DNA from: Larimichthys crocea
Lineage: Eukaryota; Chordata; Actinopteri; Sciaenidae
Direction: 5' to 3'
NCBI RefSeq assembly: GCF_000972845.2
Contig: NC_040027.1
Span: forward strand, 11,647,760-11,711,759
DNA length: 64,000 nt
The notes below the pieces were generated by a model. The model was not told the origin of the DNA, made no database searches, and was given only the letters and a program-made list of their open reading frames with translations. Shown here piece by piece: positions 1-13,655 of this stretch (position 1 is the stretch's first letter; each line of letters opens with the position of its first letter). The position numbers and the translations under genes were made by a program.

Positions 1-10
1 TCCTCCTCAA

Positions 11-60
<50 letters not shown>

Positions 61-3000
61 GATGTACATTGCCATGTGGCGTGCCTCATCAGACCTCGGC
101 AGTATTACATGCTCCTTGTGACATTTTAGGCGCTGGAGAGAAAGCCTGCAAACAAAAGCATGATAAATTACATTTTAATTTGTGTCCCCCGCCTTTCATC
201 CAGCTATGCATAAAGGGATGGGGATGCCTGGTTTTGTACCATATTCTTTATTCAGTGAGCACAATAGATAATGAATGCATGTAGGGAGAAAGGGAGTGGG
301 CTCTGTGTTTTGCTGGGGGGTTTGTTAGCTGCACTTCCCTGTGGAACGGCTCCACTGACTTCCACACTCGCTGTGAGACTGCAACAAAGTTGGAGGAAGA
401 AATAGACGGAGACAGGAATGGAAAGATGTTTTCCTCAGAGAATTCCCTCTTTATATTTCTCCCCCTCCTTCTTTCTCTCTTTGTCTCTCGCTCGCTCTCT
501 CTCCATCTGTGGCTTCTCACTAATGAATTTTTAACCGTCCCACGATTCGCCCCTTTGTCTCTCCCGTACCCTCTCTGTTTGTAAAGATTAGCCACAATTC
601 AATATCCATCATTAGCTTTTGTCTCCGCTTCACCTGATTCGCAGTGATGTTTGACAGTACGGTAACTTACTGGATGGCGGGAGGTATGCGGCAGGTTGTG
701 GAAGTGACATCCCCTGTCTGACCCTGTCTCTTTTTGAAAGACTACACGCTGATAACTTAATTCACTTCATCGTAGGCGATGGTAGGGCCGCCCTGCGTGC
801 CAGTCAAACATCTGGTTAGAGCAGATGAAACAGGAAGGGAGAGGGTGTGAGGCTGGCATCTGCATCCAGGACAGAAGAGCTGTCCTGGGCCCGGAACCAC
901 ACCACAAGCTACCTCCCTGGAGCATCTGGTGCCTGGCTCGTACAGCACTCACTCAGCTCAGGGAAGTGGGTAGGCGTCCAGATGCTGCTGCATTCAGCCT
1001 GCTGAGCACTCTCTGACGTACACACACACACACACACACACCTCCCTATGCATTTGCACTCATCTATAAACTTGTGCGTTTCAGCTCATGGCGCTCAGCA
1101 CTTGAGTGTCGCACCCAAGCGCTTTTGTGATCACAGGATGGAGTTTTATGCGGTTTCATGGGTCATGAAATCTGCTCAACTCATAAACCAAGTTAAGTTT
1201 CAATTAAGGTAGAAACATAAAAATGATCAAAATGAGATTCTTTTTTTTTCATTAAAGCAACAGTGTGAAACCTCTGAGGCTCCGTTTTAGTGGTTTTTAA
1301 ACTCTTTTTGCTTGCTGTGCTCTACCTGTAACTAACAGGTAGAGCATTTTCTGACAGTAGAACAAAACAAAACCGATTAAATCTGCCTGTAAACACACGG
1401 GTTATGAACAGACTAATAGACTAAATATCTATTAGGAAGGCAATGAACGGAGGCATAAAAGAGAATGAGCTCAGAAGAGGTTAAGGCTGAGGTGAGAATT
1501 AACGGAAGCTTCTCAATGTCAGTGGTGCTGCAGAGCCGCGAGTGGCCTCGTTCATTTCTCCTTGCACGCTGAGTCATCAGTGCTCATGTACGAACGCACA
1601 CGCTCGTGTGCACGTGTAAAAACTACCTCTGAGCCTCTCACATGCACTGCTACTCTCCTCACCCATCACGCGACCGCAATTCAATTACAGAGGTGAGGGA
1701 AGCAGATTGACTGCAGTCTATCATGTTTCCAGTCATTGTCTCTGTAGGCCATTTTTTGGTCCTGCTGTGCAGAGGTCAGTTGCTTTGACTGCTGCAGGCA
1801 CCACAGAGAGAGAGGCAGAGGGAGGGCAGATTATGAATGAACAGGCATAGCACATTCAGTAGAGATTATATTATACTGGTAATCAGTATCCAAATTATCC
1901 AGTTTACACCAAATTTAAACATCTGTTTTGTCACAGACTCTTATTTTATTCCTAGCGATACATGCCTGCACATAAAATGGGCCCCTTTGCCACATGATTA
2001 GGGCAGCTTTCATACCGTTGCACTAGATTTTGTAGGTTTGCAGAGTGGATACACACCATTTACACTGGAAAAGAGCCCTTCAGCAACAGTGTGTGTGTTT
2101 TTTTTTAGGCCAGTAACGGACAGTTTGTGGTCTTGAAGCTTTAGGAAAGCAACGTTTGATAATGTTGTTGGATCCCCTTTAGAATAATAAAGACCCTGGT
2201 GAGATATCACACCTACCACCAACACACTGTAGGCATGTAATCCCATGTGATCACCTCTCATCTTATGTCACATCTTTCAAGAATAGGCACATCACATTTT
2301 TCTGAGCAGCAGTCTGTTCTTCACAATCAGTTTAGCTGAAATTATTACTTTGTATATACTGCTGTAATCACAAATAGAAAAAAAAACAGATGCACATAGT
2401 TTCACTAATATATTTATATATAATGCTGTTAATGCCTCACACACAACACTTTCCTAATGACCCAACTCGTGTCCCTCCAGCACTGGTATTTTCATTTTTG
2501 TCCGCTCTTGAATGTTGTTTACTGGCACTGAATGTTGTGTAAGAGGATCTGACCCGCAGACACATAAATACACATTAGGAATAAAGATAAAATGAATCGG
2601 TCCGCACTTAACTGCTGGGAATTTACAGCTCAAATCAGCCCAGAGCTAGTTAGCATGGCTTTGTGCTTTAGATTGAGCAGTGAAAGTGGAGCTTTAACGC
2701 TGGTAAGGATATATATATATTTATTAGACAAGCATTTATTGAAAATAAAATACAGCTGTACAACTTGTTTCATGAAAGCCTAAAGTAGTGGATGGAAGAC
2801 CCCCAAAACAAACCTCACAGTAAGGAGCTTTGATAATGTTTCAGCTTATCAGGTTCTCATGGATAAGTTACGCAGCTAAAACAGAGCAACAGTCCAATAT
2901 TTACTGGTGTTTTGTTGTCGGTTTGACCCACTGACTGCTGAGAACAAGTGGGCGTCCTTGGCTTACTGTACTATTTGTTTGTCTGTGGTTGCTTGTGTCC

Positions 3001-3448
3001 TTCCGCTCACCCCCATTTCACACTGATTGCATGATGAGGACGAGTGTTTTATACAAATATATGAACTGGTGAAAGGGGCTGAAATGTGTGCAGATATGTG
3101 TGTTGATTCTCAGTGTGATTAGCAGCACTGTCAAATCTTTAATCTCATATTACTCCGTGTCAACAGAAACAATGCTTCTTCGAGTATCTTCAGCGTACAA
3201 ACGAGGCACTGGAGGCCAAATCCAGCAGATTAGCAATAAATATGGATTCACAGCACTTTCAGCAGATTCAAGGATCGAGCTGCCTGTGTGTGTGTGAGTG
3301 TGTGTGTGTGCATGTGTGTGTGTGGGTGTGTGTGTGGTCAGCCTTCGAGTGGGGTCCCCTTTAAGAACGAATAGAGGATTCAATCACCTTCTCTCAGGTC
3401 ATTTGTGCTCCTTGATCGAGACTGACACACTCTACTGGGCTGCTGGAG

Positions 3449-3494
<46 letters not shown>

Positions 3495-3810
3495 AAATGA
3501 TGAAGAGGACATATAACTGAAGGGTAAATTATTTTTTTCCATTATAATAGTGCTTTTGATTGCCCCCTTACCCATAGGCCATGACCTAACTCACCCCCTC
3601 CTCACTCACTCACACACACACACACACACCCTCCCTTCATTCTATATCTGAGCATTAACTAACATTAACTTCAATTAGCTGGATATGTATTCAGATAACG
3701 ACTCCTCTCTATCTACAGCAGTCACACGGCTGATGAGTATAATAAGTATTATTTGGGGAAGAGGGTGTAAAACGACCACCCATTCAACCATGGGGCCATA
3801 CTCACTCTGT

Positions 3811-3853
<43 letters not shown>

Positions 3854-5725
3854 CGCACATAAAGCTGGATTAATGGAATAGGCAAGATCTAAGAGCTGCA
3901 AGATTAAATGACTGTGAACTGATTTGATGGTTTCAATCACACACATCCATAATAGCCATGTCTGGAGCTGACAGGAATATTTGTCGGGGGCTTATTTTGA
4001 AGTTGATAATACGACGTGGATGACTGGACCGCTGTATTTGGTGCGTCTGCGATTTCAAATAGCGCTTTTTTTTCTTCACACTGCTTCGATCTCATGTGGC
4101 AGCTGTGCTTTTAAAGTAGATACTTTCAAAGTGACGGAAGGCTGTTTTTCATTTATCTTCCCTTCCCATAGTTTCCCACGTGATGCTATGAATATAGGCG
4201 ACCAGACCAGACATGGGAGGACTGTTCAGCATGGAGAGTGTCTGTGTGTGCTTCCAGCAACTTTTCTCACACCATAAAGCAGCAAAGTGCAACAGCAGCC
4301 ATCCTGAATAGCCTGTGTCCTTCTGGAAAAAAAGATAAAAGGTGACATAAAAAAGTCAGGCTGGTAGAAAAATGTTATATTTTGAGGTTTGTGTTTGAGA
4401 CAGAAAGGGGAAGAAGTGGGGGGGAGATGTGAAAAAGCACAGGGAGGAGTAAAGATGGAGCAGCAGGAAGTGCGAGTCGGGGAGAAGTGAGGTGAGAAAT
4501 GGTTGTGATTGCCTGGTATGCCTCAGCGAGCTCTCCTGTTATTAGTCATACTACCTGCTGCTGTGATCTGCCCGGCTCACCTCACCCTACCCTCGCCTGC
4601 ACCCCGCCACCTGCCGCGTGCATGTGCCCTCATGCGTTTGTGTGGATGTCTAATGGGTTTTAGAGCTGGCGATGAGGCCACTGTCTCACCTTTCCAACTC
4701 ACTTTCTCTGTCTGACCCCCCTCCCCTCCTCCTCTCTGGAGACTCGCCTGGAGAAAACAGACTCTTACCTTGGCCTTTGCAGTAAATCGCCCCTCAAATG
4801 AGTTCTTACTGTGATCCCCTCACGCTGCCTTGGACCAGAGCTCTCTTGAGAGAACAACTTAATGATCCCCAGTCTGATAAACGGAGGCCCGAGGAATGAA
4901 TGGAAATGTGTGCTGGAGGGAATATTCGAGGGCTGTATTGTTTATCAGGTGGCCTTCCACCGAGAGTGGACCTCTTCACCAGCGTGGGTTGACCTCCGCA
5001 ATTTATTACCTACATGGCTGACATCTATCACATCTCAGCCCTCAGGGACACACACAATAATAATATCACATCAGCCCCATACAACTGGCCATATGAGCCT
5101 GCTGCTGTGGCTGCCTGCGTGGTTTATTAAATGACAGACTGGGCGGTGCTGTGGCCTCCTCTATGGTTTTCTCTTCAGCATGCTGCCTCCTACTGTTCCT
5201 CTAGGCGGATGATCCATTATATGTTTTCATAACTGGTGCTCTGGCTGGGTGTTTGGATGTAAGACTGGCAGTATGATCCAGTACCCATCCCTCAGTACCT
5301 CCATCTCCATCAGTTGCCCATTGGACTCCCCCCGTCTTCCCTCCCATCTCTTTCAACCACTTCCTTCCTATCTCAGCGTTTTTGGAGATGCAGCTCATCC
5401 TGTAAATGTGGTTTTACATGTTGCTGTCATGTTCGAATAAGCCCCTTAAGTAATTTTTCCAAAATCTTGCTCTGTTTCTTGTTTCACCCCCCCCCAACAC
5501 GTCTGAATGAAATTGCCGTCACATTAATGTAAAAGCTACAGCTGCACAAGCTTAATAAACCTAGAAATGCTGTGGATGAGCCAATTTTGAGTCGTGAGGA
5601 GATTTTTTTCCTCGTATCAGATCTCTCTGTAGGAATGTGTTTTTATTGATTATTCTCCCCCTCTGCAATGCAGGGCAAAAGAGGAAAAAAAATATATATA
5701 ATACTTTGAAAACCACAGTAATCTT
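1..5725. other. non-coding, 5' of dab1 start exon
   Basis: No convincing coding exon or RNA gene. Microsatellites: CA at 15-58 and 1020-1041, GT/TG at 3290-3335, CA at 3450-3492 and 3613-3630, GT at 3813-3851. The open frames here are short and many are just translated CA/GT repeats. A TC-rich stretch lies around 465-510. In other vertebrates dab1 has large upstream non-coding introns, so this may be transcribed. Confidence 0.6.
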
Positions 5726-5792
5726 CAGACAATCTGTGTGCTTTCAGTGTGAACCGCAGCTCACTTCAAACTGAAAGCACACAGATTGTCTG
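5726..5792. repeat. perfect 23-bp inverted repeat (hairpin, 21-nt loop)
   Basis: Arms 5726-5748 and 5770-5792 are exact reverse complements (23 of 23) around a 21-nt loop (5749-5769). Total length is 67 nt, the size range of a pre-miRNA or a hairpin MITE remnant. No known family recognised. Pairing weakens just outside the arms. Confidence 0.9.
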
Positions 5793-6537
5793 GATGTTGC
5801 AGGAGTAAAAAACAGGCAGAGTAATGCATGATGAGAAAATGTATTAGAGGACCTTGTGTTGAGAACTGGGGGGGTGAATGTCCTCAGCAAAGCACTCACC
5901 GTGGGCGTTAATCAAAGCTTCAGCTGCAAAATAAGTTTAAACTCAGTGAGTGCTGCAGCCTGTAGGAGAACTGACAGCACACATACGAGGCTGCCACTGC
6001 TCTCTCCCTGACTTAACAGACACCAAATATTGTGCAAGTGTTGCATCTCGATCCAAAACAATGATCTCATGGAATTCTTACAACAGTTTTATTCAAAGTC
6101 CTTTCCAGTCAGCTGCCATGCAAAGGCACCGCTCTAACCTTTAGGAGTGATTGGGGTTCAGCTTCTTGTTCAAGCTGCCAACCCTGCGACGTACCTGCAG
6201 AGCCGCTGCAGACACTCGTATATTAGAATCATTCCGGACCATTTACATAATGGAGACTTATGTTTGAATGCCTAAAAGCCATTACTTTACGAGATGGATG
6301 GACGGAGCAATGTTCCAGACTCCATGTCTGAAGTGATAATGTGTGTGTGTGTGTGTAAGGTGTGTGTAGCCCTCCCGTGGAGTGTGTTGTGACTGGGCTG
6401 AGGGAGTTCTCAGGGGGTATAGCTGTAAATTAAGACAACAGCAGAGATGGGAGGGATGGAGGATTGGAGGAACACTTCCAGGTGTTGCAGAGTGTTTAAT
6501 CACTCACCTGTGAGACTAATGAGATGAGCTGGCAGAC

Positions 6538-6568
<31 letters not shown>

Positions 6569-7303
6569 GCCGATATATGCTCACGAGTACGCACGCACTC
6601 GTCGACTGGTGGGACTAATTATCCAAACTCCACCACGGTGAACACGCCACCACAGCACGGCTGCTACAAACATATACAAACACACATACAAATAAACGAC
6701 AGCTTGCTGCTGCCTCCCCAACTCATTACACCGCTCATCTCCCGCTCCACTCCTCATCCTGTCGCCGTCTGAAGGAGGCGCAGAGGGAAAAGGAGACGAG
6801 CGTAGTAGGTAGTAGGTCAGGAGGCAAGATAGGCAGAGGCAGCCACTCTCTGAGCAGGCAGTGGCTGCAGGCAGCGCTACAGGTAACAAACACATCAGTC
6901 ACATACACAGCGCACCTGTTACTGTACAGATGGCAAGCCCTGGGAGAGAGGCAGGAAGCGCAATGAAGAAAGATGAGCAATCAGACGGAGGCAGAAACAC
7001 AGAGGAGAAGAGACAAAGAGAGGGGAGGGATGATATTTTTCACGGGTCGATTGTTAAAGGAGATAGAGGAAGGGGAGACGGTTGGGTGGGGGCGTTGGTG
7101 GAGCAAGATTGAGGTTCACGGGGAAGGAGGGGGGGGGGGGCTACACCTGTTTGTGTAACGTCACGGTAACAAGGGAGTAGAGCTGAGGGAAAGATGGAAG
7201 GGAGGGAGGGAGGGAGGGATTTCCTCACCTGTGTCCTCTGCCTGCAGCAGCAGATAGAGTCCTGTGTAATCTAGTGAGTCTCTCTCTAGGTTCTCTGTAT
7301 ATG

Positions 7304-7338
<35 letters not shown>

Positions 7339-7502
7339 CTCTTTTTTTAAAATCTTTTTTCTCTTTTGTTCAGAAATAACTCTTCATTACCTGCATCCTC
7401 ATCAAAGACACCGTAACACTCTCTCCCTCTCTCTGCTCTTGAGATATACCATTATAATTTAGCCTTCTATAATCATAGAATAAAAGCTTTTAGTCCGTGT
7501 GC

Positions 7503-7545
<43 letters not shown>

Positions 7546-7722
7546 CATGTGCTCGTGCCCCCAGCTACATATCTTAATCTCCTGTCTATTAGCATATTCA
7601 GAGTTCTCCTTTAGCTGGTGGAGGCATCTGATAGGCTAATTTCACGAGCCCGCTGGCCCTCATCTTGCTCCATGAAGTGAAGAGAATGATGTGGCTTGGG
7701 AATAAGATGCGAAGAGAAAAAA

Positions 7723-7740
7723 AAGAAGAAGAAGAAGAAG

Positions 7741-7770
<30 letters not shown>
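7723..7770. repeat. (AAG)16 trinucleotide repeat
   Basis: Sixteen uninterrupted AAG units preceded by an A-rich run. It is a pure purine tract with mirror symmetry, a type able to form triplex DNA. Confidence 0.95.
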
Positions 7771-7771
<1 letters not shown>

Positions 7772-8557
7772 GCTCCAGCCTTTTCTGTCTCCGTCGCTCT
7801 CTCCACAGATCCAGCTGAATTCTCAATGAGCTGAAGGTAGCCTGCCTGGAAAATACAGATTTTAGATCAAAAGATGAATTTGGCAAAAGTAAACTTAGTT
7901 TTGGGAACGTGCTGTTCTTCAGAGAATTTGAAGGTATAATCTCAAACAAGGGGTTTATGTGGTGCAGATAAATAGATCTTTATGGGCTCTAACACCAACT
8001 TTAGGGGGCCATAAAAAACACTTTAAATGTTCTTCACAGCAACATGGTCAAATGGTTTTATAGCAGACTTTTATAGCTTTTTGAAAAATGCTTGATTCTC
8101 CAAATTTGTAGTATTAAAAAAGGACTTATTAATATTTTGACAAAACCAGCAATTATATTTCTCCTGAAAAGAACGTTCATTTTTATCTGAGGACATTTTC
8201 TGCCTGTTTTGTTGCAGGAAGTGACATTTCATGGGAATATTTACCAAAATCTACAACGATTAGATCAGTTAGACTTTTTAAAAAAAGCACAATTTAGCAT
8301 TAGTATGTGAGTCTCTACCACAAACGCTTATAATATGACTGCTTTCCCTTGATGTAATGTTTAAATTTAATCTCACAGATAGAGAGGGACTTTAGAAATA
8401 TCCATAAAGCCATCTCTAAAAATAAAACACAATCTGCAGAAGTGCAGCCGTGTGTCTCAGTCCTGAGAAGCTCAGAGGCCAAGTCAAACAAGAAGCACCC
8501 TTTAATATTAAACCACACGGATGCAATGAGCTTCTCTGTGTGTTTGGCAGTGGGCAA

Positions 8558-8576
8558 TGTGTGTGTGTGTGTGTGT

Positions 8577-8613
<37 letters not shown>
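8558..8613. repeat. (TG)n microsatellite, one interruption
   Basis: Two TG runs separated by a single extra G near 8577. Compound dinucleotide repeat of about 56 nt. Confidence 0.95.
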
Positions 8614-8616
<3 letters not shown>

Positions 8617-8751
8617 AGAGAGACGAGGAGGAGGCTGGCAGAATCAGATTGCCTATTCCAGTCACACAGATAGTCTTTCACTGCTCAGCCTGTGACAGCA
8701 CATTTCCTTCCCTCTTCATGCTGGTTGCCTTTTCTCTACCAGCTCCCTCTC

Positions 8752-8795
8752 CCTCCTCCTCCACCTCCTCCTCCTCCTCCTCCTCCTCCTCCTCC
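8752..8795. repeat. (CCT)n-rich trinucleotide repeat
   Basis: About 14 CCT/CTC units with a few interruptions at the left side. Pure pyrimidine tract on the plus strand. Confidence 0.9.
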
Positions 8796-9561
8796 CTTCT
8801 CTCTCTCAAATGCAAATTCAAATTAGCTTTATTGGCATGACCGGGATTTGTATATAAAATAACCTACAGTGAAGTATTAACAGCAGAATTCTTGTTTGTT
8901 TTTTTGTGTGTCTCTTTTAATCCCAGTTGCCTCTTTTCACTTTTCTCACAACTATCTTCCTCTCCGGCTCCTTCTCCTCTTCCTCTGTCCCTGTCCTCCT
9001 TTTTGTTTTCCACACACCTCTCCCCAGCTCCCCCGGCCCTCTCTGCCGGTGTATGTATTGGTATCATTAGCAGCTCCGCTATGATGGATGGCACAGAGAG
9101 GCTGGGCCCTAACGGGGTGGGACTCGGCTTTAGCACACCATCATTACCTGCACCACATACACGCATGGATGCTGTGTGTGTGTGTGTGTGAGTGTGTACC
9201 TGTGTAACCACACTGAATGCATGTCTGGAACAAATGACGTCATTCAGAAGCTTACAGACGGAAAAATGATTATTGAATTGTGTCCTCGCCTTCTCGCTCT
9301 CCAAACACACACACTGAGAAATGCACACACACACACACACAGCCTCAGCCTTCTGACTTTTGAGAGCTTTGTATTGACTCGGAGCCCCACAGGGAAGTGA
9401 ATGCCAGTAGCCCCTCTACTGTCTGTGCGAGTTCAGACAGACCAGCAGTCCAATAGACCATAGGGTGCTAAAAGGGTCTATTTCAAGAGCTGACAGAAAG
9501 TTTCACCTCCGGGAACTATCACAGACTCCACATGAAGCATGAGATTTTTACACATTGCCAT

Positions 9562-9603
<42 letters not shown>

Positions 9604-10954
9604 GGTGGAAATGTTTGCACAAAGTTCAAAGAGTTTGGAAGTCACAAATGGATGAAATTATGCAAATCGTGTCCTGAGTCTGACAATCCAGTGGTGATTC
9701 ACTCTGAGTCTGCTGATGGCATCCAAGGGTGCAGTATCTGAGCTCAGTGTGTGTGTGTGTGTGTGTCGGATTGGACAACATAAATACGCAGCTTACTGTG
9801 CCACACATCGGTGTTGTAGTTACTCCCCTTTTGTGTTTGTGTGTGTGTGAGTGAGGTGGTGTGGGGGCTGATCGTGTTGTCAGAGTCCATAAGAAACAAC
9901 AAGGCCTTATTAAACGCGGACACTCAGTAAAGATTGATTCTGTTTGGCTGTCTGTGTTTTAACTGGCAGGGCAGGCGACTGTGACAGTGTGCGTGGGCGA
10001 TTAGACACACGGGCAGGAGGCAGGAGCTGTGACTGACTGATGGCCGCTGGTCGCAGGAGGCTGCACAGGGAGGACTGAGGAGAAGATGTACTTGTATTCC
10101 CCTGGGGTGGGGGTTCTCCCAAGAGTTAAAGGGGATAGATTGAACCTAGAAATTCCCTCTGCGCTCTGAGCAGACTCAGAGGAGAGAGGTGGAGAACCTG
10201 CCCCCGAGTTTGGAGCTCGCTTGTGGCGCATTTTGGTGAGAGTTGCTGCTCAGGCAGGGCTCGCCGGCGGCTCACAAGTGAAGAAGTTTGAGACTGTTAT
10301 TGTTGAAGGTTTAGCCTAAAGCTTCCTTACCTCCTCTCAGTCACCGCCTACTCCGTTCCTCTGCCACCCAGTCCTTCCCCTTCTCTGTTTTTTGTCTTCC
10401 CTTTCCTACTTTAAAGCATGTGCAGAGACTGAGCAGAACTGTGCTATTTTACTTGAGAGAAAATAGAGATCCAGATCTTAATCATCCCCATGAGCTGCCA
10501 CAAACAAAAGCCACATTGCAGACAAAATAATTTAGTTTTTGGGGGGCACAGGATGTGCAGATCACACATTTTCTCTGTTGATGCTTATGCCAGTACCTCA
10601 ACTCTCAGGGTACCTGCTAATACTGATTACAGATCTGATACCAGTGATGTCTTTCTCTCATTTTAATGCAAGGTGACATGAGGTCAAAATGCTCTAATGA
10701 TCGAGGTAGAGGACACGTAGGATGGAGGAGTGTGCATCACCCCTTCAGAGGTCAGTAAGGGGCACAGAAGCTTCCATGTTAAATTGAAATGCCGCCAACG
10801 GCATGGATATGTCTCCTCACTACTGATTGGTTCGGGTATTTAAACCGAATAACAGCACCTTCTAACGAGAAAGGGGCTCACATGAACAAGGAGAAACAAA
10901 ATGTCGGTTCAGTCTGATTATCAGGTGACTGTTGTCCTCTTGTGTGCTTTGGTT

Positions 10955-11153
10955 TTCTTTGGGTGCTCCAGTTTCCAGTCCAAAGTAGGTTAGAATGGAA
11001 AAAAAAAAACTCCAAATTGCCGGTAGGTGTGTGTGAGTGTGAATGCTGGTTCTTATTTTTGTCCTAGGTGTACCCCACCTTTCACTCTGTGTGAGCTGTC
11101 TAGCCTCCAGTGAGGCACTTCACAGGATAAGTGGGTACAGTTGATGGATGAAT
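10955..11153 (+). mobile_element. truncated SINE (3' part), plus orientation
   Basis: Degenerate but ordered match, from memory, to a common teleost SINE tail: ggtgctccagtttccagtcc, then aaattgccggtaggtgtgtg, then gtaccccacctttc, ending in a gataagtgggtacagttgat segment and an ATGGATGAA-type end. The same family lies in opposite orientation, with its tRNA-like head, at 33714-33975. The head is missing here. Confidence 0.6.
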
Positions 11154-13410
11154 TCAAATCTCAGTGTCCGTATGTGTGTAGATACAGGGTTTATACTGGA
11201 TTATGCAATGTTTACCCCTGTTATTGTGTCAGTAGGAAATGATGGAGGTACACGGTGAAGCAACAGTCATCCTTTTCTGTATCTTTATTTCCCTCTCATC
11301 CATCTACCCGTCTCCCGTCTGTCTGTCTTTAGAGACCCGGTTTGAAAAGCCTGCGCTACGTCTGCAGGCGCGAGTTCGTCTCCGGGTGTGTGCGTGTGCG
11401 TGCACGTGTATGTTTGTGCAACAGCGTCGCACAACACCATGATTAAGTGTTTTGAATAATTGATGATTGCATCCCTCATTAAGTCTCAGTCTTCTGCTCC
11501 GCCAGGCTCCGGCTCTATTTTTATGCACCAGAATCCTGCTCTCTTCTCTTCCACTCCACAGATGTAGCGAATCCATCACTCACTTTAGGCTCCGCTGATG
11601 GGGGTCCAGAGGGGCTGTGGGGGATCTAAATCATGTTGAGTGGACACTTTTAACAGGCCAGCAGCACAGTTGTCTGTAGCTCACTGATGATGGGTAGAGC
11701 AAAGAGCGACCCCTGGCTTTAGAGCTGCAGGGGACACACCGGTTGCAGCAGGACAAATTGTACAATATTTCCTGAAGCTGTGAGTGTGAGCACCGGTGCT
11801 GTCTCCACTGCCACTGCAAAACCTTCAATCCCTTTTCTTTATTGTGTCTTTTCCTGTACACAGTGTGTTCATTTATTCACTCACCACTGATGCATAACAT
11901 TGAATAATAAATAAACGGCATGAAAATAAATAAGAATGCTATTAATTTGTGTTTAAAGGATCAGGGGAAGTATGGGCAGAAGGTCTGGTGTGTGTTTGTA
12001 CTGCACTGGCTTGATTATAAAAATTCATTACCATATTGCTGACATTTAATTGCTTCTGTTTACTACAAGAACCCCTTAAATCTCTGACTCATTCAGAGGC
12101 AGGAAGCAGCTCCAGCACTGGGAATGAGGAATAACACGCCTCAGGTCTGCATGTGTGGAGACCATCTGAACTGATGCATCTTCAGAGATGACTGGGCTGC
12201 ACCAGAATTTAATAAAATGATCAGTCGCACCATGAATGCAATGCTGGAGTTCAGCAAATGTGTGTTAATAGAGGAGATGAGAATGATGCGGACTGTTGTC
12301 GTAGAATAGAAAAGTGGGGTTGAAGGAGGCGGCGAGGAGATCAGACAGACAGACGAACAGACAGAGAGTCGGTGTGCAGGTTCGTTAATAAAGGCATATC
12401 CAGAGTCTGTCAGCGAAGCTGCAGCCTCTCCTCTGCCTTACACACATTGTTGAGCAGGGCCAAATTTACATTTTAGCACATTAACAAGGCAGAGGAGAAA
12501 CACACACACAAACACACACAGGGGAGGTGCGAGGAGAATGAGATTCATTTTCATCTGTTTCCCCTTAAAACATGAGAAAGGAGGAATTCCCCAAAGAGAG
12601 TGCAGCGCTTTGATATCTGCAGCCCCGTGTCTGTAAATAGGTTAGGTGAAGACAATGCGAGGCGACTGTGTTTGTGTGCGTTTGCATGTTTTTGTGTTAA
12701 TTTGCGCTCCTCACGTGCATGTGAACCCGTCTTGTGGGTTATCCTATTTCTGGCAGGGGATTGTGGGTGGGATAGTGTGTGTGTGTGTGTGTGTGTTTAC
12801 CTTTTTCCTGTTGAGGCCTCTCCTGCTGGATGTTCCTTCTAGTCATTCAGGCAGGCAGGGAGCCATGTGGAGTACCTCGAGCCGCCCTGCGTTTCCATGT
12901 TTCCCCTCCTGCAGGGTGCTGTTGTGCTGGCTGGTGGCCTGGCTGTCTGCCTGCTGAACTAGCTGCACTGCTGTTCTTAAAGGCCTCCAGGCCTGCTGCA
13001 ATAACTGAAGCTTTATCCACCAGACAGCTGCAGTAACAAGTCTGAGGTGCGGTACAGATGTAGCCACTAAAGTCACAATTTTTCTTTTTCCGTCGTCTGA
13101 AATCCAGCTCTGCTGATAGAGTGTGACGGTGTAATGGCTATTTAGATCAGTCTCAGAAAGACCCTTTTGACTGCAGGTAGTGTGCTGAGCTCTGATCATT
13201 ATGATTTTCAACAGCAGGTGGTAACTGCATTGACCCATGATGTTGTGCCAAATGGTACAATCATACGTTTTTTATACAGTTTCTGTGGTTTGGGACTTTT
13301 CTATATTTTCTCTTTTCTTCTGAGTTTCATCCAACATCAGCATTAATGTTTCCCTAATCACTCTCCAACAGCCATATCAATATTGTGTTAAATTAATGCT
13401 GTTGGGCTTA
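11154..13410. other. non-coding, no gene seen
   Basis: No coding match. Contains a short TG run at about 12775-12796 and scattered unique sequence. Short open frames here resemble no known protein. Confidence 0.55.
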
Positions 13411-13418
13411 TTTTGGAT

Positions 13419-13647
13419 TAAGGCTGCAGCTAACGATTAGTTTCGTAATCGATTCATCTGCTGAGGATTTTCTGGATTAATCAGTTTGTTTTAATTTTCC
13501 CGAATCCAGCATAGCGTCCTCAGATCTTACTATTACGTAACTCAACAAAATTCTCACAGATAGTTTGACATGTTTGCTTAAACTACTAACAGATTAACTT
13601 TCTAATAATTTCAACAAATCAATAATCAGCTAATTGTTTGAGCTCTA
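13419..13647. mobile_element. small hAT-like MITE with 8-bp target-site duplication (7/8)
   Basis: Ends are imperfect inverted repeats: taaggctgcagctaacgatt at the left, and a right end reading ctaattgtttgagctcta that is its complement. Flanks ttttggat (13411-13418) and tattggat (13648-13655) match at 7 of 8 positions, the duplication length expected for hAT. The terminal sequence recalls the very common teleost repeat with AACGATTA / ATCGATTAAT motifs. No coding capacity. Confidence 0.75.
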
Positions 13648-13655
13648 TATTGGAT

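Larger units (their letters stand above)
5793..10954. other. non-coding, microsatellite-rich
   Basis: No gene seen. Main simple repeats: CA 6541-6568 and 7307-7336, GT 7507-7543, AAG x16 7723-7770, GT 8558-8613, CCT-rich 8752-8795, GT 9563-9601. GGGA-type tandem units lie at 7196-7219. A stretch at about 8809-8880 resembles the tail of an old interspersed repeat but could not be assigned. Confidence 0.6.

Noticed and set aside
8315..9340. Long open frames rich in His-Thr or Cys-Val (here and at 58321, 43921, 3290 and similar places)
   Set aside because: These are translations of CA/GT microsatellites, which lack stop codons in all frames.
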